Under the pieces are notes generated by a model. It was not told the DNA's origin. It was given only the letters and a program-made list of their open reading frames with translations, and ran no database searches. 64,000 bases of DNA from assembly GCA_024364735.1 (NCBI GenBank), contig JAGFNQ010000834.1, positions 142,297 to 206,296 on the forward strand, given 5' to 3'. Below, piece after piece: positions 32,881-44,280 of this stretch; positions within the stretch are counted from its first letter, which is position 1; every line of letters starts with the position of its first letter. This DNA comes from Boesenbergia rotunda. Its lineage: Eukaryota; Streptophyta; Magnoliopsida; Zingiberales; Zingiberaceae. Made by a program: the position numbers and the translations under genes.

Positions 32881-35426
32881 TGTTAGTGATATGAGAAAAG
32901 TGTCCTAAGGCAATCGCCTTATGATTGTAATCATTTATTTTAATAAATGAATATTCACTATTTGAGTATACATGTTTATGTATTTGATTGAGATCTTAAA
33001 CTCATTTACTGAATGTCCGCAATACAATTCACAGCATGAGAGAATTTGTGATGAATTCACAACTAGTGATTATCTCTACATGTGCAATTGTGAAGTATTG
33101 AAATTGTCCCTAGTCGATGAATTGATAAAAACGGACACTATCAATTCTGTTGAGACTGGCATGGGTTATTCTCTAATCAGCTGATTCTCACTGGCTGGTG
33201 ACATTGGGATGTCCGGAGATAAACATGAATACTAGTTAAGGGAACTAGTTCATTGGAGTGACTGGTTGTAAAACATCATATGGTAGTCTACATATAAATA
33301 TGTCAGTGAAGTTCTTACTGCAGCTTAAGTGCGATGTTCGTTTGACTTGCGGTGTTCAAGTCATCTTGGTCTTGGAGACTTATACTTTGACATCTTAAGC
33401 AAGCATCTCCAAGGAGGTGTGGACCCAGGATGATTGGGTATAAGCCGAAGTGCCCGAAGATGTTTGAACAGCCTACAAAGGATTCACCACTCCTTGCGAG
33501 GAGATGTATACCCAAGGCCTATCGTCGGATTGTTACTCGAAGCCTCTGGCCAGAGCATGACATGTTCAGAGTATGAATCTCTTAGATACATGAGAGTAAT
33601 TAGAATCCGTAGGACGAGAAAACGTTACTTGGGCTAGGTGTGACGTAGTCATCCTAGTGGCGACTGACACACATAGACCATGTCCTGAACCAAGTGAGTA
33701 TAAGATGGTGAAGGGAAGGGGGCACGATTCATTATAGCTGCTGAAGGGTTTCAGAATTGTTTCTGAGGTCAACCGTTGATCTTTCGATTAATTGGGGATC
33801 ATGATGTACTACTAGGTGTCACTCATGATCGTTCTATAATTGGTTAATTATAGACGGCCAACATAAATCGAAAGCCTATTTAGTCACACGCACTACGAGT
33901 AATCCGAGGGATTTAAAACGAGTTGAAAATTAGATTTTTCAATCAAGAGATATTAGGTTTGGTTGAGCCATACGATAAGTCGAATCTGAATTTTTCAGAG
34001 ACGCATCGGAAGCGTAAAATGGCTAAGTCTTTTGAAGACTTAATAGATGAATTAAATGAGTTTAATTCATTGGGGTGTGGCCTGGATAGGCCGGCCAAAG
34101 AGGGTCCCCACCCTCTTTGCTTGGCCGGCCACAACAAAGGGAGGAAACCAAATTGTTTGGTTCAATTTATAAAATAAATCAAGTGTGGTTTGTTTTATAA
34201 AATTATGGATGATATAAATTTTTTATATAAACCAAGGTTTGGTTTATTTTTCATGGAAATTAAAATGAATCATGGATTGGTTTATTTTATTTTATAAAAT
34301 CAATCATGGATTCATTTACCATGATAAAGAAATTTATATAAAGAAATTTATATAAAATTTATTTTTCAATGAAATTAAAATGAACCATGGATTGGTTTAT
34401 TTTATTTTATAAAATCAATCATGGATTGATTTACCATGATAAAGAAATTTATATAAAAAAATTAATATAAAGAAATTTATACAAAGAAATTTATTTTTCA
34501 TGGAAATTAAAATGAACCATGGATTGGTTTATTTTATTTTATAAAATCAATCATGGATTGATTTACCATGATAAAGAAATTTATATGATAAATTTCTTAT
34601 GAAAATTTATTCCATAAGAAAAAAGAGACTTGGTTGATTTTTATCATGAATTAAAATATGATTTTAACCATGATATAAAATCAAGACTTGGCATGATGGA
34701 ATAGAAAATTTATATGATAAATTTCTTATGAAAATTTATTCCATAAGAAAAAAGAGACTTGGCGGTTGAGAGGCCACTATATAAAGGACCCAAGGCAAGG
34801 CTTGGAATGAATTCGAAATAATCAAAGTATTCTTGCTTGGGCTCTCTCCCTCTCCTCCCTTCTTTCTCTTGGTCGGCCTCTCCCTTCTTCTCCCTTCTTC
34901 TTGCCGTGAGCACAAGGAGAAGCACCGAGGCGACGATGTTCTTTCGTTGGGATGATCTTCCTCTCCGACCATCATCACCTTGGGATTGGGCGCAAGTCAT
35001 CTTCCTCCTTCTCGCCGGAATTGTGATTCCGGCCAACCTTGGTGGTGAGTTTTTCTGATGTGATTACTTCTCTCTTGGTTTTTGTCGCGTTCTCGGAGAA
35101 TCTAGTAGTTCTCGAGAACACGAAACTCGTGGCTTTGCGAAGTCATCCCGAAGATACTCGGCGTGGACGCGAATAGAGGCGGAGCTTCGAAGGGACGCTT
35201 ACGGTTGGATCTCGTCCCTTTCTTCGAGTTACGCGAGGTAACAAGTAATTAGTTTACGTTTCTGCAAAATTTTAAATATATGATCATGTCTACACAACAT
35301 AAGGTTGCATGCTTAGATGTGTGGTTAAATAATTTGAGAAATTATTTATGCTAAACCTTCCGCTGCACGTAATTAATTTTAAAATTACGAACCCGCATCC
35401 ATGTCAACATGCACCCGGTCCCAACA
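32881..35426 (+). repeat. 3' LTR of Angela-type element
   Basis: 2546 bases, about 97 percent identical to 25247-27797; I counted roughly 15 changes in a 600-base sample. It keeps the hairpin (34089-34130), three tandem units, the TATA box (34778-34785) and the CCCAACA end, followed by the GACTT duplication. Confidence 0.95.
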
Positions 35427-35431
35427 GACTT

Positions 35432-36419
35432 GGCCTCCACTCATGAGATCTAGAGCTTACTCAGGTTAAGACTCACCACTCGGACTCAGGGTCGGGACTC
35501 AATACTCGAAGTCCGAGTCAGGACTTAGTAAGATTCAAAGTCGAGGTTAGGACTCGACACTTGTGCTCGAGAGTTTGAAGGCTTGGGCTAGGTTTGGATT
35601 AAATTGGACAAGATTTGCTCTAATGGACCAGATTTAATCTAACAGGCATTGGTTTGATCAATAAGTCTATGTTTGACTTAAAAGGCTTAGGTTAACAAAA
35701 TATAGGGCATCTCTATCTAATAGATTAGTTTTAACAAGGACAAAGGACTAAGCTAATGATTAGGATTCGGTTTCTCAATCGACATGCTAGTATGTCAATC
35801 AATGGAAGCTTCTTAAATGAAGAAAATTTATTTTTCTTATTTACTTATGGATTTTGTGTGTCTATGCATATATGTGAATTGAACTGAACTAATTTTGTTA
35901 TTGGTTTGTCGATTTTATATTCACAATATTATTTTTTAATTTCAGATGCCAAAGATGATATACATGATGACTCATCGTGCAACGGAATGAGCTAAGGGAG
36001 TGGTGTTGGGTTATTTAGTTTATTAGAGTTCTGTTGTTATTATTGTCGTTTTGTACGAACATAATTAACTCATTAACTTTATGAAAAACATTTAATAAAA
36101 TTGTTGTTATGTACAAATAGTGTTATTTTATGAAAAGCTATGTTATGTATTAACAAATTTGAACATGATTTTGTTCATGATTAATTCAAATGATTAGTTC
36201 ATTTAATGATTAATCATTCTTATAAATTAATAGTTCATTTGATGGGATGTATATAATAGAATTAATCAATGTTGATTAGATTGGATCATATGAATGATGA
36301 GTGAAACATAATTACCACTTGATTTTGTAATCCAAATCAAATTTACATTGAGTCAATCATAAATTATATACATATGAAATATATTGAATTGCTGAATAAT
36401 GTATTTATTTATGATAGAT
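35432..36419 (+). other. Region right of Angela, probably older retrotransposon leader
   Basis: No gene. It should be continuous with 25064-25241 if the Angela insertion is removed. The first 160 bases are rich in GACTC/GAGTC phrases. Confidence 0.4.
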
Positions 36420-37265
36420 TATGACAACTAAAAATATCATACCTAAACTCACCAAGGGAGAGAAATATATGAGAATAACTATAAAATATGGTATCTTAAA
36501 ATGCAATATGTTCTTGAAGAACAAGAAGTTCTAGAAGTTGTAAATCAGTTTATGGAAGATAACCTGCTAAAGATTCTATAGCACAACACAAATGTGATCA
36601 TGATGCCTATAAGGCATGGAAGAAAAGGACTTCACTGCTAAGAAAATATTGATAAGTTCAATGGTAGATGACCTGATATTTGAGTATTAGCCATTACTAT
36701 CAGTTCATACTATCTGGGTTGCCCTAAGAGATAAATACAGTGGAGTTAGCTTGAGCAAGCTTTATCAGTTGATAATTAAATTTGATAGTTATAAAAAAGG
36801 GCCCTAATGTTACCATCGTCCAACATATGAGGGAAACAATAAAATAGATGGCAAATATGATTCAGGAGTTAAAGATTGCTGGTCATGAGTTGACCAATGA
36901 ACAACAGATTCAGACAGTTATTCATTCTCTTCTTGATTCTTGGGAAACGATAAAATAGAATATTACTCACAGTGAAAATATCAAGACTTTCACTGATGTC
37001 TCACGTCATGTTGAATTGGAGGCAGAAAGAATAGAATCTGTAAAGATTTCTAAACAAGCTTTTGTAGCTGAAGGTTTTGGATTCAAGAATAAGAAAAAAT
37101 GATTCAAAAAAGGAAAGTAAAAATAAGCTGGTGTTGTTGCTGGGCAAGACCCAATAAAGAAGAAAGGAAAAAATATGGAAAAAAAAATCTAAAAGTAAGT
37201 TGACTTGCTATAATTGTGGCAAGAAGGGCCACTTTCCTCGAGAATATATTGAGTCAAAAAAGTAG
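36420..37265 (+). pseudogene. Decayed copia gag with altered zinc knuckle
   Basis: Starting at the ATG near 36421, the plus strand reads as a copia Gag of the UBN2 type in broken frames, with phrases such as WVALRDKYSGVSLSKLYQL. Several stops and frameshifts follow. The zinc knuckle at 37206-37247 reads CYNCGKKGHFPREY; its last metal-binding Cys has become Tyr. Protease and pol do not follow. It may belong to the element whose primer-binding site is at 25052. Confidence 0.7.
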
Positions 37266-37642
37266 ATTCATGTTTATCTTCTTTCTATGAGCATTATGTG
37301 TAAGTACCCCAGATTGATTTTTGATTCTTGTGTCTAAGTGTGTAGGAACTTAGAAGCACAAGAAGTCAAGCGAAAGACACAGTAGACGAGAAGGATGACC
37401 GGGGAAGGAAGCCGACGACCTCAATGCTTCGAGGGACGCAGAGGTTGTGGAAGAGTACACCGGTGGACAAGAAGGGTGTGCGCGATGTCCGAGAGACGTG
37501 AAACTAGGAAAGAAGCTCGTTCGAGTAGAAGACTGGAGTCAGGTTCGGGTAAGTTCGACTCTGGATGGCTGGAAATCACCCACGTGGATGAAGACGGAGA
37601 AAGGTCAATATAGGAGTTAACGCTGACCAAAAGGTCAACTAA

Positions 37643-37844
37643 GGCGTCTCAGTTGTCCCTGGAGGCGCCTCAGTTAAGAGGTCTGAGTTTTAAGCAAAAC
37701 CTAAACTGAGGCACCTCAGTTGATACCCGAGGTGCCTCAGCTAATACCCAAGGCACCTCAGATCGGAACTGAAACTCCTCAGATCAAAACTTATCATTGA
37801 GCAGTCGTTGCCTGTGTGGATAAAACTTTATCCAACTGAGATGC
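37643..37844 (+). promoter_or_regulatory. Palindrome array in LTR U3 (GGYRCC core)
   Basis: Successive near-palindromes include GAGGCGCCTC, CTGAGGCACCTCAG, GAGGTGCCTCAG and GGCACCTCAG. They are often paired across linkers of about 10 bases such as TTGATACCC. The array resumes after the solo LTR (39799-39830) with TGAGGTATCTCAG, then a TATA-like box about 35 bases further on. Confidence 0.7.
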
Positions 37845-39798
37845 TGATAACATCATTTTGTTGATTATTTTCGGCTCTAAAATCCATGTTTGATTCACAT
37901 TTTTATGCTTAAGTTTGCAATTTTATTAGGTTTCATGTATTCCCTTCATTTTGGCTTTTAATTCTAATCTTTGTATATTTGGGATATTTTTGGCACTAAA
38001 TTTGAATATCATTTTGTAGGCTTCAATTGATCATGGACCTAGATCAAATCAGGTCGGACTTGAGTCAACATTGGATCCAGATTAAAGGGATCAAGCATCG
38101 GATTATTAGGAGCCGTCCATTCCAAAGAACGGCTAGATCTGAGCCATCGGTCAACTTCTGGTCAATCCGAGTTCAAGATAGAATCAATCCTGACCATAGA
38201 TCAAGATCTGAAAATTTCAGCCAAATCAGAAGTGATCTGACCGTTGGATGAAGCCAAATCGATCTCAGCCGTCCGTTGTTAAATTCCTTCTGAACTGTTG
38301 GGCTGAAGAACTGAACCCTGGGCTGAATCTTGACTGAACCAGATTGCTGGACTGAACTCAAGTTGATTGAATCGAACCGCTGAAGCTGTGGCTTGGTTGA
38401 CCGAACCCACGCGTAGCAGGAACAAAAGGGGATCGCGCAGAGAAGCTAGGGAAGATTCGGAATGAGGGCAGATCGGAACGGGGGGAGTCGAGGGGTTCCC
38501 GATTCTCTTCTTCCTCCTCACCTTCACCTTCATCTCCTCCGGCCATTGCACAGCTAGGGTTAGGGGTTCCAACCTTAGCCGGCCGGAGTTCATCATTGCC
38601 ACGGTCTCCACCTCCCCATCTCCATCTCTTCTTTCGGGGTTCGAAGAGGAGTCTCATACATTTTCATCACAACCGGCCGGATGAGCTAGGGCTCTAGGGG
38701 TTCCGAACCCTAGCCGAACGCAGCCGTCGCAGCATTCCAGCACCATCACCACAGCTAGGGCTCTGGGGGTTCCGAACCCTAGCTGTCCTCCTATCCACTC
38801 CACCGCCGGCAGCCGTTTCTTTCTGTTTACAGCATTTCTTTTCAGCCGTTTCTTTCTGTTTACTGCATTTCTTTTACAGCAATTCTTTCGCAGCTCTTCT
38901 TCACAACTTCCTTTCCAGCAATCTTCTATTTCCGGCAGCATTTTCCTTCACAGCAACAGCAGCTTCATCTCCTGAATTCAATTTCTTCGCAGCTTTAGCT
39001 TCTTCTTCAGCAATTTCTTTTCAGCAGCTCTTTACTTCACAGCAGACCCAGCAGTCATCTCTGCTTCATCAGATTTGGCAGAAATTCTCTACAGCACTTC
39101 AATTTCCAGCAGTCCATCCGATTTCCAGAAGTTCTGTGTTCCAATTTCCAGAAGTTCTTCCTTTAATTGTTGCTTGTTGATTGATTTTAATTGTGTTTGA
39201 ATGGTTGAGATAGATTGTTTGTTGAACGATTGTACTGGATAGAACTTCCCCAATTCAAATTGCACATACTTGAAGCCATTTTTAGCATGTCTATCATGTG
39301 TTCGCTCAAATGCCTCTTAGAACCGTTAATTTCAATTGTGATGTTTCTTAGTTGATTAATTCTTGTTTGTCTTGCCTCTTTTAATTGCTTTATGTTCATG
39401 TCTTCATTTGAATGCAATCAAGTTAGGTTAGAGTAGATTTCTTTAATGCTGTAAGTTTTTGCTTTATATGTAGTTTCGTTAATGTTTTATTTCAAGTTGT
39501 CCTTTATTTACTGCAATTGTAGTCAGGTTAAACTAGATTTCCTTACCTGCCTTGTCTTTCCTTAATTAGAACTAGATTTCATACCTGCTTGCTATTTCTT
39601 TTCGTAGTCTTTACGTTCAAATCCAAACCCCGGTTTGATATCAAAACCCCAAAAGCAATAAAATACAATTCTGAGAATTATCATGCACCGACTACGTTCG
39701 TTGGGAGACGACTCGGGTTACTCTATGCTACATTAGTATCAGAGGAGTTCGATTCTTTAATTGTATTTGAAACCGTGACACGACTAAAGCGGTCATCA
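37845..39798 (+). mobile_element. Solo LTR nested in the Sirevirus-type LTR
   Basis: 1954 bases from TGATAACATC to GCGGTCATCA, flanked by an exact GATGC duplication at 37840-37844 and 39799-39803. Rejoining the flanks restores the host phrase ACTGAGATGCCTCAG, another palindrome of the array. The late phrase GGGAGACGACTCGGGTTACT resembles LTR ends of Athila-like Gypsy elements, so a Gypsy origin is likely but not proven. Frames inside have no recognisable product. Confidence 0.88.
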
Positions 39799-39961
39799 GA
39801 TGCCTCAGGTCACAATTGAGGTATCTCAGGTCCACGTCGGTATAACGGTAACTTCTTGTTTTGGGCTATGAATAGCTCTTTAGAGCTTGGATTAACGAAC
39901 AAGAACTTGTAATAAATAGCTCCGCCTACACTGAAGGAGATATTTCTAATGCGATATTATT

Positions 39962-40345
39962 GCCTTGGATTAGCAACCACTCTGGTTGCAACCAAGTAAA
40001 CTCCTAGTTTATTACTAGTTTTCTGTTAAGTTATTGATGTTGTTTATTATAATTGTTTAAACTAATCTATTTATCTTTATTAGAGAATAGAAAAAGATCA
40101 AGATTTTATTTGCAGAGCTATTCACCCCCCCTATAGTCGACCTACATGGTGTAGGACCATTGGCATGCTGGTAAGAGGGGGTGAATTATCCTGCAAGTTA
40201 AAACTAGATCTTTTGCAACTTCTAAGTAAAGATGACAAATTGTTTTATGCAGTTAAAATAAATAAATTCATAAATAACAACTAAAAAGTATAGGCTACGA
40301 TTTACTTGGTTGCAACTAGGACGGTTGCTAATCCAAGGCAGTTGA
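39962..40345. repeat. Inverted repeat of two LTR ends
   Basis: The left arm (about 39962-40134) and right arm (about 40174-40345) are reverse complements with scattered changes. TTGGATTAGCAACC and CAACCAAGTAAA on the left match TTTACTTGGTTGCAAC and GGTTGCTAATCCAA on the right. Both arms end in the C-run/G-run (CACCCCCC; GGGGGTG). The roughly 40-base centre includes TAGTCGACCTACATGG. Two LTR ends of one family face each other. Confidence 0.8.
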
Positions 40346-40429
40346 AAGCTCCACTAAAAGGTCTCTTTGGTTGTAGGCTGAGAAGTCTCTTACAACTAGG
40401 ACAGGTGTTTGGATGCAATTAGGGTTAAG

Positions 40430-42733
40430 ATTTCTTGCTGTGAGCTCGGATCAGGTCAGATTCTTCTATATGTTGAGTTTCTGTTCGTTGATCTTGATTG
40501 TTTAGCATGCTATGTTTCTGATCCCTGTACTAGACTGCCGATTGTGGGTTATGTTCTTGAATTTTGATCGGAGGAGTTAATGGTTTCCAATGGTTTTGAG
40601 CTCTGTTTGATCAGTCTTTTGGATTCGTTTGATCTGTACTATGAGCTTGGTTTTGTTATGTTGTGAATCTGTCTTGGTTTGGATATGTGTTTCTGGTGTT
40701 TCTGTGAGCTTGTGGTTGATTGCCGTGTGCTGGGAAATTGATCAAGGATGGCTCGGGTTGTTGTTTTCCTGTGTGTTGTGGGCTGATTTGTTTTAGGTTA
40801 GAAGGTGATGTTGTTTTGGTGTGTTGTCATGAGGAGTTAATTAGTTATAATTACCCCTAATTAATTTAGATGATATATTGGCTAGGAAGTTAGGGATTAA
40901 TTATTGTAATTAACCCTAATTAATCTAGCGGTATGTTTGGTGAAGAATTAGTGAGAATGTTAACTTATAAATTTTTGCTCTTTGATCCAGGATATTGACT
41001 CAGTTCTCTTGTCACGGATATTATCTCTAGACGGGGGGTTCTCGACGCCTGGACTTCTTCATATCGAGGCGGGTACCTCTTTTTACGCATAGGTAGACAT
41101 AGCAGTAGGGATATCTGATATCTGTATCTCTGTGCTCTTGCTTCGGTAGTTGTATCCGTTAGCTTTACTGCTTACTGTTTCTATATGGATTGATGATGCA
41201 CAGTTTACCTTATACCTTACGCTAGGATTTAGGTATTGGTGCATACCGGTTATCTGGACTACTGTATATCATGTAGATGACAGCAGGGATAGATAGTGGA
41301 TGATGCATGGGATAGTGACATGCATCATTGTTGCACGTAGCATAGGGGACGACCTTTGACTCCCTGGAGGTTGAGATGGGCCGTCGTACTTGCTACTCGT
41401 GTAGGGGCATATGTAGGTGACCTTTGACTCCCCTAGTGGTTGAGATGGGTCGTCAGACCTGCCACATGACCTGTCGTGCAGTCCCGTTGGTGGACCCGGC
41501 GCTGCAGCAGGTCCCCTACCTATCCGATGATAGCGAGGGACGTTTAGAGCGTTACTCCACCCGATGGTGGGGTACGTTCATGGTCTCCGACCCTACCCAT
41601 TCGGTCTCGCGTGTACCGCCTTATAGACCGTCTGTTTGTGCAGGGAAGACCAGGTCAGAGCCCTACCCACTAGGTTCGCGTGCTTCCGCGACCTATACCG
41701 ACTGACATCAGGGGTGACCCATGTTGCATCATAAGCATGCTCTGCATCTCTGCACTTAGTTGTGTTTGCTGCACTTGATTATTGCACTTGGTTGACATGC
41801 ATACTACCGGGTTTGGATTGACGCAAGTAGGTATGTACTTCCTTGTTTCTTATGGTTCAGCTCTGCATTTCCTTCTCACTGCCTTTATGTTATTATTGTG
41901 GTAGATGATGACTTACTGCTAGTATTTCTTCTTGTGCATATCAGACTGTATTCGCTGAGTTCTTAGGACTCACCCCGTTAGCTCTGTTTTTCTCTTTTCA
42001 GGATGATCGTCTGGGTTTGCCAGCAGCCTGTCCCAGTTCATGTGTCTCCGAGACGATTTCCATGATTGTTCTGTGTTTTAGTTGTGGTACATGTTGGTAC
42101 CCTTTTCTTTTATTCGTTTTGGTTTCTTTTCACTTCCGCTGTCATATGTTGTACTCTGTTGTGTCGTCCATTTTACGACAGTATAGTTGTATTTTTGTGT
42201 GCCATGGAGGCCCTCGATTCCGTTTTAGTTTTGTCATAAGTCGTACCGGTACGCAACTTTGTCGTCGTTGTTGTTTTCGCTTTGTACAGTCGCTTGTTCC
42301 GGCCTTATGGGTTGTGGTACAAGCAGGCTGAGGTAGTCGTGGTGAACTAGTTTTTGGATTGTCCGCCGGGACGAGGGAGAAGCTGTCCGGTCGGTATCGG
42401 ACGAGCGGCTCCTCGGGGCGTGACAGTTTTGTTCTTTTCATTTCCGCTGTTGTATGTTGTGATCTGTTGTGTCGTCCATTTTATGGCAGTATAGTTGTAC
42501 ATTTGTGTGGCATGGAGGCCTTGATTCCGTTTTGGTTTTGTCGTAAGTCGTACCGGTACGTAGCTTTATCGTCGTTTCCGTTTTTCTCTTTATACAGTCG
42601 CTTGTTCCAGCCCTATAGGTTGTGATACAAGCAGACTGAGGTAGTCGTGGTGGTTAGGTTTTCGAATTGTCCGCCGGGACGAGGGAGTAGCTGTCCGGTC
42701 GGTATCGGATGAGCGGCTCCTTGGGGCGTGACA
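40430..42733 (+). repeat. Gypsy-type LTR sequence
   Basis: No coding potential. Features shared with 59440-61202 include a series of 'gacctttgactcccc...gttgagatggg' phrases, CCTACCCAY and ACTCACCNCC phrases before a TTTCAGG phrase, and an end in GGCGTGACA. Such ends occur in plant Gypsy LTRs. The left boundary is not resolved. The 3' end is tandemly duplicated (separate entry). Confidence 0.6.
42116..42733 (+). repeat. Tandem duplication of about 310 bases at an LTR end
   Basis: Units 42116-42425 and 42426-42733 align throughout, both ending in GGGGCGTGAC. The copies differ by about 10 percent, so the duplication is old. Confidence 0.88.
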
Positions 42734-43321
42734 ATCAGTCGACTGTTAATTGTCTCTATCGATTGATACATACTGAAATTATTTTCAGCAAGTCGAAAAG
42801 AGTCCTAATGATGTCAAACATATGTATAATCATATGGGGTTAATGCACACTATTTATGATCATTATATGCTAAAAAATCTAATAATTGAGAGATTGTTAG
42901 AGCTTTTTTTATGTATGGCAAAGGGGGAGAAGTGTTAGGTTTAAGTGGGAAACCAAACACACCTTTACAAGAAATCCTAGCTTTAGGGTGAGCTTAGGTG
43001 AAGGGAGAGTATTGTTGCTCATATATTGGCTAAGGGGGAGCTTTGTGATAGATTCTTTAAAAGCCTTTGTAAGTCCATGTGTAGGGAGAGTCTTGGAGAG
43101 GTTCTTAAAAAGCCCTTTTGATAAAAAAAAAATCCTAACTCAATGTGGAGTTTAGGTGTGGGGGATGTCTTATGATAGGATCCATGCATTGTTTGCATAT
43201 GCATTAACGGTATAAATCCAAGGTGTAGCCTTAGCAACATAAGTCCAAATGTATTAGCATGTGTATTTGCTATCTGTTTTCTCTAACTTAAACGTATTAC
43301 CAAACATCAAAATGGGGAGAT
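42734..43321 (+). mobile_element. Sirevirus 3' internal region with multiple polypurine tracts
   Basis: Six purine tracts precede the LTR: AAAGGGGGAGA (about 42920), AAGGGAGAG (43001), TAAGGGGGAG (43031), TAGGGAGAG (43082), GTGGGGGATG (about 43157) and AATGGGGAGA (43311). Multiple polypurine tracts upstream of the 3' LTR are characteristic of Sireviruses. No pol sequence precedes it, so the element is truncated at the left. Confidence 0.7.
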
Positions 43322-44280
43322 TGTTGAGGCAATCTATGGTCCGTGAGACCATGTGTTTTGATGTTTGGGCAAAGAGTTTAAATTAGGTTTACCCTTGTAT
43401 TTGATATGTGTATTCGAGTGTGCAAATTATGTAGGATACACATAGAATCAGTTTGATGGCTTCGGATCTAGTGAAGGATGGAGGAGCATCTGAGAGACCG
43501 TGGACAAGGCAACAACGATGAGCCGAGGGAAGCGAACTTCGAGGCATACGCGAAGGATGACATGTAGAGACAAGTCGCGAGCTTGTATGCATCCGAGAGA
43601 CAAGAGCCAAAGTCAAAGAAGGCTTGAAGGCAACAAATCAAGGTTGCAAGAAGAGTCAAGTGGGTCATGAGGGTCCAAGTGCGAGTGAAATGTACTCGGG
43701 AAGAGAAACTCTAAGTTTAGGATTTTGTCAGTTAACTGGTATAGAATCAATCGACTAATAGAGGTCACAGAAAGATCGGTCGATTGATCTTCTGTACAGT
43801 CGACTGGTATCAATTAAGAATTCGAATGTTGGGTTATAACGTTCGAATTCGGCTGGATCAGTCGACTGGTGTTAGAACCAGTCGACTGGTAACTGCTAGT
43901 TCTGCCACGAGCTCTATTTAAGGGAGCTCAGTTTGGCTGGCTAGGATTGACGAAATTAGTCTTGGTTAAAGGTCAATTAGTAGTCTAAGTGCTCAGGTGT
44001 TATTTGCGTGTTTGTGGTGAGGTTTCTCCACCCATAAGGAGCAACACGAGTTAGTCGGAGACTTTCTGGGGAGTCATCCACCGACGGATTGGGATCGTCC
44101 ACCTTAGGGTCTGTCGTAGAGTAGGAGTTTTATCTCGAACCATGTTAAACCGATTTGTCTTTCCTTTGTGTTTAAGTTAATTATTATTCCGTTTGCGCAC
44201 TAACATGTATAGGAAGATAACCGAAGAATAGAGGGTGATTGGCTATTCACCCCCATCTAACCAGGTCATCGATCCCAACA
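43322..44280 (+). repeat. 3' LTR of a truncated Sirevirus
   Basis: 959 bases from TGTTGAGGCAATC, directly after a purine tract, to GATCCCAACA. It holds a palindrome array, a TATA-like TATTTAAG at 43915-43922 and the late GGCTATTCACCCCC phrase. No matching 5' LTR lies in the window. Confidence 0.8.
43727..43892 (+). promoter_or_regulatory. Palindrome array in LTR U3 (GTCGAC core)
   Basis: Includes CAGTTAACTG, TCGGTCGATTGA, CAGTCGACTG and two CCAGTCGACTGG-like copies, plus a long dyad GAATTCGAATGTT (43818) with AACGTTCGAATTC (43838). It ends about 25 bases before the TATA-like TATTTAAG. Confidence 0.75.

Larger units (their letters stand above)
25247..35426 (+). mobile_element. Angela/BARE-type Ty1/copia element, inactive
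   Basis: 10,180 bases bounded by TG and CA, with the exact target duplication GACTT at 25242-25246 and 35427-35431. LTRs of 2551 and 2546 bases are about 97 percent identical by eye. Inside are a tRNA-iMet primer-binding site, a 1.8 kb leader, a gag start fused to zinc knuckle and protease, integrase, RT with YVDD, RNase H and the polypurine tract AAGTGGGAGTT. The Gag start (SSLNLHSILDTNKLT) and RT phrases (SKTFSMKDLGEA, TSRYQSDPGMDHW) place it in the Angela lineage, relatives of barley BARE-1. Loss of most of gag plus nonsense codons in pol make it non-autonomous. Confidence 0.95.
37340..40140 (+). repeat. Sirevirus-type LTR, split by a solo LTR
   Basis: Removing 37845-39798 leaves an LTR-like segment of about 850 bases. 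It has a purine-rich early part, a palindrome array, a TATA-like TATGAATA at 39867-39874 and a late GCTATTCACCCCCC phrase (about 40120-40134) shared with the LTR at 43322-44280. Neither end has a clean TG or CA border; 37340 and 40140 are estimates. Confidence 0.55.
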
